A stretch of 11,023 bases of DNA, taken from Bacillota bacterium (GTDB lineage: Bacteria; Bacillota_I; Bacilli_A; RFN20; CAG-826). The translations under genes and the position numbers were made by a program. The DNA lies in NCBI GenBank assembly GCA_003512585.1, contig DOQE01000081.1, forward strand, positions 1 to 11,023, read 5' to 3'. Shown here in pieces: positions 6,090-11,023 of the stretch. The notes below the pieces were generated by a model that searched no databases, was not told the DNA's origin, and saw nothing but the letters and a program-made list of their open reading frames with translations. Positions within the stretch are counted from its first letter, which is position 1. Each line of letters opens with the position of its first letter.

Positions 6090-7791
6090 CATAAAAAAAT
6101 ATTTAAAAGGCAATTTGGGCTTGGCTTTTCTCTCTTTGCTTTTTGCAACTTTATCTGTTATATCAAAATTATCGATACCATTTATCACTGGATTGGTTAT
6201 CGACCAAATGAAGAATGGCAATTTTGAAATAATGAATTATCTTTTCGTTGCCTTTGCCTTTTTGCTTTTAGGTTCTATTTTCCGTTATTTTTTCGATATC
6301 ATGGTTTCTATTTTAGGTCATAACGTTGTTAAGAAGATGAGGGATGACGTCTTTACTAAATTCAACAAGGTCCCCGTTTCTTATTTGGATACCCATACTC
6401 ATGGAGACTTGTTACTTAGGCTAATTGGGGATATTGAAAACGTTCAAACGGGCTTAATAAATGGGGCAGGGGCCTTATATGAAGGCGTAGTTCAAATTTT
6501 AGTTACCTTGGTTTTTATGTTCTATTTAAATTATGCCTTGGCTTTGACTGTTGTTTTCTTAACCCCTATTTCATTGCTTGTTTCTAAATTCATTTCTTCT
6601 AGGAATGCTAAATATTTTAGAGATCAAAATGCCAAACTCGGTGAGCTTTCTTCTTTTGGATTGGAAACAATTTCTAATTTAGAAACCGTCCAAGCTTATC
6701 AATTAGAGTCATCTAGGGAAGAGGAATTCGATAAAAAGAATAATGAAGTAAAAAGTAAGAATTTTAAGGCTGCTTTTGCCGCTAGCTGGATCAATCCAGC
6801 CACAAGGGTAGTCAATAATTCCATCTATGCCATCTTGATTCTATTTGGTTCCTTTATTTTGATTAAAGACTTACCTTTGGGAGTTCCATTTAGTGTCGGG
6901 GCTCTTTCTTCATTCTTGACATATTCTTTGCAATATATGACCCCGTTTAATGAAATAAGCGATGCGTCTAGCGATATTTTATATGCCTTGGCTTCTTTAA
7001 AAAGAGTAAATGAAGTGCTTTTTGAAAAAGAAGATATAGATGAAGGAAAAGAAATAATAGGAGATAAAGTAAAGACATTGCAGGCAAAGCATATTAACTT
7101 TTCTTATGATGGCAAAAGACAAATCATTTCCGATTTCAATTTGGATATATATGCCGGACATAAGATTGCTTTCGTTGGCCCAACTGGGTGTGGCAAGACA
7201 ACCATTATAAATCTTCTAATGCGTTTTTATGACCCCCAGAATGGTGGCTTCTATATAAATGGAAAGCCATCTACTAGATATAGCAAGCATGATTTACGCT
7301 CTCATATTGGCATGGTTTTGCAAGACACTTGGCTAAGCCATGGAACGATTAGGGATAATATTGCCTTTGGAAAAAAAGATGCCACATTAGAAGAAGTTGT
7401 AGAAGCTGCCAAGAAAGCCCATGCAGATGAATTCATTAGAAGACTTCCAAATGGGTATGATACTTACATTTCCAATTCTTCAAATTTATCTAGCGGCGAA
7501 AAACAATTGCTATGTGTTGCTAGAATAATGTTATTAGAACCAGAAATCGTTCTTTTAGATGAAGCTACCTCAAATATTGATCTACGTACCGAACTTGCTC
7601 TTTCTTCTTCTTTTGATTCGTTAATGAAAGGAAAAACTTCTTTGGTTGTAGCCCATAGGCTCTCAACTATTCAAAATGCTGATTTAATAGTTGTTTTAAA
7701 AGATGGGATAATGATTGAAAATGGCAACTTCGATGAACTCATGAACAAAAAAGGTTTCTTCTATAATCTATATTTATCTCAGCTTAGCTAA
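6073..7791 (+). CDS. ABC exporter half-transporter, catalytic partner
   Basis: This second half-transporter (572 aa) has a six-helix membrane domain (about residues 15-300) followed by a nucleotide-binding domain. Walker A is GPTGCGKTT (369-377), Walker B has D496 with catalytic Glu497, and the switch His528 is present. The signature, however, reads LSSGE (472-476) instead of LSGGQ. This pattern complements the upstream partner: its intact Walker B and His work with the partner's good signature, while its altered signature falls in the degenerate site. The same split is known from TM288 and from BmrD/LmrD-type subunits. The start overlaps the partner's end by 17 bases and has AGGTGAAGAAG just upstream, so the two are probably translationally coupled in equal amounts. 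Confidence 0.95.
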   Translation: MKNLNSIKKYLKGNLGLAFLSLLFATLSVISKLSIPFITGLVIDQMKNGNFEIMNYLFVAFAFLLLGSIFRYFFDIMVSILGHNVVKKMRDDVFTKFNKVPVSYLDTHTHGDLLLRLIGDIENVQTGLINGAGALYEGVVQILVTLVFMFYLNYALALTVVFLTPISLLVSKFISSRNAKYFRDQNAKLGELSSFGLETISNLETVQAYQLESSREEEFDKKNNEVKSKNFKAAFAASWINPATRVVNNSIYAILILFGSFILIKDLPLGVPFSVGALSSFLTYSLQYMTPFNEISDASSDILYALASLKRVNEVLFEKEDIDEGKEIIGDKVKTLQAKHINFSYDGKRQIISDFNLDIYAGHKIAFVGPTGCGKTTIINLLMRFYDPQNGGFYINGKPSTRYSKHDLRSHIGMVLQDTWLSHGTIRDNIAFGKKDATLEEVVEAAKKAHADEFIRRLPNGYDTYISNSSNLSSGEKQLLCVARIMLLEPEIVLLDEATSNIDLRTELALSSSFDSLMKGKTSLVVAHRLSTIQNADLIVVLKDGIMIENGNFDELMNKKGFFYNLYLSQLS

Positions 7792-8345
7792 AATATAGGA
7801 TCGCTGCAAATCCCTTCTTTTTTATAAGGCAAATAATATAAAACTGCACTTTTTTCGCTTATTTCAAATCCTAACGTTTCCATTGGGCCGATAAAGTTAT
7901 TTTCCGTCAAAAAATTTATATAAGGATTATTAAACCTATTAAAGCAAGTTAAGAATAGGTATCCTTTATATTTTGCCTTTAATGCCTTTAATAACATTTT
8001 GCCTAATCCTTTATTTTGCTTATTTGGATCTACTGCGAAATAGCTAATAATCAACGTTTCTTCTCCATTCCAAGGAAGAGAATAAAGCAAGTCAAATTCT
8101 TTTTGGCTAGATTTGGAAAATGAAAAATATGAATCTATTATCGATTTAGAAATTATGGCTAGTCCTAATAAGTTTCTGCCTTTTTTCAAAACATAGACAT
8201 TTTGATTTTCTATTTCTTTTTCTATAGAGTTAATTAAAGGCATATTAGGCAAATTAAATGAAGACATGTAGTCATTTTCTTGCAAAATAAATGATTTGAT
8301 TAATGCAGTATCTTCAATTTTCCCTTTTCTAATTAAATAATCCAT
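7788..8345 (-). CDS. GNAT-family N-acetyltransferase
   Basis: The 185-aa product looks like a GNAT enzyme, which moves an acetyl group from acetyl-CoA to an amine. It has the family opening LIRKGKIEDTALI and motif A at residues 99-121, with beta strand IISYFAVDP followed by Q110-N-K-G-L-G115, the pyrophosphate-binding loop (Q/RxxGxG/A). The late part NPYINFLTENNF fits the usual helix that ends the CoA site. The acceptor (small molecule, protein N terminus or antibiotic) cannot be told. The ATG at 8345 gives a natural family N terminus, although no ribosome binding site is evident. Its stop codon overlaps that of the convergent exporter gene (7788-7791), and only 46 bases separate its start from the divergent helicase gene. 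Confidence 0.85.
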   Translation of the reverse strand: MDYLIRKGKIEDTALIKSFILQENDYMSSFNLPNMPLINSIEKEIENQNVYVLKKGRNLLGLAIISKSIIDSYFSFSKSSQKEFDLLYSLPWNGEETLIISYFAVDPNKQNKGLGKMLLKALKAKYKGYLFLTCFNRFNNPYINFLTENNFIGPMETLGFEISEKSAVLYYLPYKKEGICSDPIF

Positions 8346-8391
8346 ACCAATTTAGGTTACTAGATTTAAATAAAATAGTAAAATTAATCAT
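8346..8391. promoter_or_regulatory. short divergent promoter region
   Basis: Only 46 bases separate the starts of the acetyltransferase (minus) and the helicase (plus), so the two promoters must overlap each other or extend into the coding regions. A TAAAAT sequence at 8371-8376 is a possible plus-strand -10 box, but no convincing -35 box is seen. No purine-rich ribosome binding site precedes either ATG. Confidence 0.3.
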
Positions 8392-11023
8392 ATGGGGAAT
8401 TTAGACAAGCTAATATTTAAGGAAAATTCAATTGAAGAGATGCTGATGCCTTTTTCTTCTAGCCCTTATTTCACTTCCCTTATTTTAAAATTAGCCAACA
8501 TCAGGAAGCTATCTTTTGCCTCTACTAACTTTTTCCCTCCTTCTATAGAAAAAGAATATTTAAAGAAAGGCTTTTTCACTTTTTCTTTCTCTTCATATAA
8601 AGTAATTTCTTGCGTTTTTAACAATGAATTAATACCGCTTCGTGCTTTATTGCAAAATAAAAGCTTGGTTAATGAATATTTGGAAGTCGATGTTATTAAT
8701 AGGTGCCTTCTTTCCTTTTCTAAGGAAGGCGCGTTGATAGAAATGAATGGAATAATATGTAAACCAATAGAACTTATCCATAACGAAGAAAAGCAAGAAA
8801 ATGAAGAAACCCCTAATATTGTTCCTGAAAAAGAAAGTTTTACCCCTTCTAGGAAGAATGTTATTAGAAATTTGGATAATGATGAAGATGAATTTAACGA
8901 TTTTATAGAAGAGGAAGACGAAGATGAAGAAGAGGAAGACTATGTAAATGTGCCTTTAGTCACGCCTTCGTTTTCTCCAAATTCCAAAAACAAAATAGCC
9001 AATTTAAACGTTAATCCGAATTTTAGGAAAAAAGAAATAAGAAAGCCCAAGGAAATTACTTCATTACCTGTCGCTTCTTTTTCTTCTAATAAAAAAGAAA
9101 AGCCCAAAAACATTAATGAGATAAAATCTTTAAATGTTGAAAAATATATTTATAAAAAGAGGGAATTTGATTTCAATTCCAGGATTTTTATTTTTAGTAA
9201 CGATAACGAAGCCTTATTGCCTTACCATGACGAATTTTATAAAAAATTAAAATCTATCAATAGAATCAATTGGACAAAAAGAACTAGATATTGCCCAGGC
9301 AAGCCTTTGAATGGGTCGATAGCGTATTCTTTAGCCTCGAAATTCGACGTTAATAATTTCAATTTATTATGCGCTAGTGTTGATGCTTATTCTCGCCCCT
9401 TTTCATATTTATTAAGTTATAAAAAAGAACCTAATTTATGTTTTATTTGTTCTGCGGATAAAGAAGCTTCTATTGTGGGCTTTTCTTCAATTGGGGTTAG
9501 TTTAGTAGACCCATACCTTGATTTTGCTTCCTTATTAAAAATTACTTCTAGCGAAAACAAAAAGAAAAAAATCGAGGAAGAAGAAAAAGTTGAGGAAGAA
9601 AAAATAGAGAAGCCTATTTTAAAAGAAGAAGAAATTACAAATGACAAGGTTGCTTATAGAAGAGTTTTTATCCTTGGCAAGACTTTAAGAAAATTTCAAA
9701 AGCTTTTTCAAAAAAGCCCTTATGCTAAATTTGATTTCGATCAGACAATCGAAAAGCTGCTTTCTTATAATGATGAGGAGCTTAATGCTTATTTAAGAAG
9801 TAGGGATAATAAAAAAATTAATTCATTTTCCAATGAAACCGTATTGAAATTTCAATTTGGTAACAATGAAGAATACCAAGCTAGCCGTTTATTTTATTGC
9901 CATGGCTATGATTGCAAAAGAAGACTTGATTATAGAGATATCATCATTATTGGATTTTCCTTTCAAGGCGAACATGATAATCAGCTTGACGTAGCCCTTA
10001 ATGGCATTAAAGCCTTAAATAATGATAAAGAATTGCATCAGCTCTTTTTAAGAAACGGATCTAATTCAAAAGAAGATATCCCATATTTATCCAATGTCCA
10101 ATTTAGCCAATTAAAGCAAGCCAATAAAAATTTGCCAAGTGTTTTAACTGGCTCGGCAGGAACTGGAAAAACTTTGATGTCTGTTGCTCAATATATTGAC
10201 TTACTCGATAAAAATGAGTCGATTTTATATTTGACTTATGAACCAGGCTTGCTTCAATCTGTTGATAAAATGCTTTCTAGTTATAAGATAAAAACGCCTT
10301 CTACTTATACTTATTTAAACCTAGCGAGCTATATTTTAGGTGAAGAAATAGCCTCTAGATATAAGGGGTTTGATTATTTTAGGACTTATTTTTTATCTTT
10401 TGTTGATTCTAGCAAATCCTTAAAGAAAGATTTTTCTATTTTTAAAGATGAAAAAGAAGATGTTTGCTTGGCCTGTTATTGCTTCTTTAATGGGATTATG
10501 GAAGGCTCTAGGGTTTTATCTTCTTCTACTAATTCTATTTTAGGTGAAGATGAATTCTTGCGCTTAACTAAAAAGGAAGAGGCATTTGGACTTGATATAC
10601 GTAAAGACTTTTATTTAATTGGCAAGTCGTACCATAACCATCTTTTGGCAAACTCGTTTTATTCGAATGGCCTTTTGGCTAAAGCTATATTGGCAAAGAA
10701 GGATAAGCCTCTTTTTGATAATTTAATAATTGATGAATATCAAGATTTAACCGAATTGATGTTTATTTCCGTTTTATCCTTATTAAAAAGGAATCATCCG
10801 TTGTCTTTGTATATGTTTGGAGACGATAATCAAACAATTCAACCAACTTTGTTTAGCTTTGCTTCTTGCGAATCCATTTTAAAAGAACAAATATCCCATT
10901 CTTTGAAATTAAATAAAATATTTTTGCCTTCTTCCTATCGGAGCGGTCCTATTTTAATTGATTATATTAATTCTTTTAATATCAAGAAAAAGGAATGCAT
11001 AGGCAAGCAAAAAGAAGAAATAG
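8392..11023 (+). CDS. UvrD/Rep-like SF1 helicase with long novel N-terminal extension (3' end cut off)
   Basis: An unbroken frame of 877 codons runs off the right edge. From about residue 565 it is a superfamily 1 helicase. A Q-motif-like stretch (VQFSQLKQANK) precedes Walker A GSAGTGKT (587-594); Walker B is DEYQD (781-785), motif III is GDDNQTIQ (810-817) and motif IV is SSYRSG (847-852). The later motifs lie outside the window. DEYQD instead of DExQD-type variants is normal for UvrD-like proteins. The first 550 residues or so are not part of a standard UvrD. They include an N-terminal region I do not recognise (1-145), an acidic run (162-183), a compact segment at 264-384, a second Lys/Glu-rich linker (388-419) and a segment at about 420-545 that may be RelE-like. 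The start is the first ATG after an in-frame stop at 8371; ATGs at 8440 and 8446 are alternatives. Function may be in DNA repair or RNA handling. Confidence 0.9.
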   Translation, partial: MGNLDKLIFKENSIEEMLMPFSSSPYFTSLILKLANIRKLSFASTNFFPPSIEKEYLKKGFFTFSFSSYKVISCVFNNELIPLRALLQNKSLVNEYLEVDVINRCLLSFSKEGALIEMNGIICKPIELIHNEEKQENEETPNIVPEKESFTPSRKNVIRNLDNDEDEFNDFIEEEDEDEEEEDYVNVPLVTPSFSPNSKNKIANLNVNPNFRKKEIRKPKEITSLPVASFSSNKKEKPKNINEIKSLNVEKYIYKKREFDFNSRIFIFSNDNEALLPYHDEFYKKLKSINRINWTKRTRYCPGKPLNGSIAYSLASKFDVNNFNLLCASVDAYSRPFSYLLSYKKEPNLCFICSADKEASIVGFSSIGVSLVDPYLDFASLLKITSSENKKKKIEEEEKVEEEKIEKPILKEEEITNDKVAYRRVFILGKTLRKFQKLFQKSPYAKFDFDQTIEKLLSYNDEELNAYLRSRDNKKINSFSNETVLKFQFGNNEEYQASRLFYCHGYDCKRRLDYRDIIIIGFSFQGEHDNQLDVALNGIKALNNDKELHQLFLRNGSNSKEDIPYLSNVQFSQLKQANKNLPSVLTGSAGTGKTLMSVAQYIDLLDKNESILYLTYEPGLLQSVDKMLSSYKIKTPSTYTYLNLASYILGEEIASRYKGFDYFRTYFLSFVDSSKSLKKDFSIFKDEKEDVCLACYCFFNGIMEGSRVLSSSTNSILGEDEFLRLTKKEEAFGLDIRKDFYLIGKSYHNHLLANSFYSNGLLAKAILAKKDKPLFDNLIIDEYQDLTELMFISVLSLLKRNHPLSLYMFGDDNQTIQPTLFSFASCESILKEQISHSLKLNKIFLPSSYRSGPILIDYINSFNIKKKECIGKQKEEI

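Noticed and set aside
9417..9647. 76-codon minus-strand frame opposite the helicase
   Set aside because: It lies wholly antisense to a strongly coding frame, and its composition (Ser/Phe-rich) reflects the Lys/Glu-rich codons of the plus strand.
1..11023. CRISPR array or long tandem repeat
   Set aside because: No regularly spaced identical repeats of 20 or more bases were seen; the only spaced repeats are the short, divergent units at 1631-1717.

Overview
The window looks like chromosome from an AT-rich, low-GC Gram-positive bacterium (Bacillota, probably the Bacilli/Mollicutes side). The reasons are strong A/T codon bias, standard stop codons with UGG for tryptophan, a PlsX-type acyltransferase, and a two-gene ABC exporter of the BmrCD/LmrCD/TM287-288 kind. 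Species or genus cannot be fixed from this sequence. Several starts lack a clear Shine-Dalgarno site.

Layout. (1) Bases 1-67 are the 3' part of tRNA-Ser(GCU), followed by an intrinsic terminator (80-110). (2) Bases 111-1750 look like an accessory insert. It holds a Fic-domain gene (420-1466) with its own promoter and a strong ribosome binding site, then about 250 bases with spaced TACGCA-type repeats that may be the remains of a transposon end, then a second terminator (1721-1748) whose stem is nearly the same as the tRNA terminator. All Arg codons of the Fic gene are AGA, unlike its neighbours. (3) plsX (1751-2776, minus) makes acyl phosphate for phospholipid synthesis. It diverges from a probable three-gene operon across a 116-base region with two dyad symmetries. 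(4) The operon (2893-7791, plus) encodes a zinc-ribbon/Sel1-like-repeat protein and the two halves of an asymmetric heterodimeric ABC exporter; the last two genes overlap by 17 bases. (5) A GNAT acetyltransferase (7788-8345, minus) converges on the exporter, and the stop codons overlap. (6) From 8392 to the right edge runs an open, unfinished gene of at least 877 codons. It is a UvrD/Rep-like superfamily 1 helicase with an unusual N-terminal extension of about 550 residues, including two highly charged linkers, a segment that may be PIN/NYN-like, and a segment that may be RelE-like.

The best candidate for something undescribed is this last gene: a possible RNA-nuclease-like module or modules joined to an SF1 helicase motor. 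The tRNA-linked Fic insert with matching terminators is the second. The exporter operon, plsX and the acetyltransferase look like ordinary chromosomal genes.
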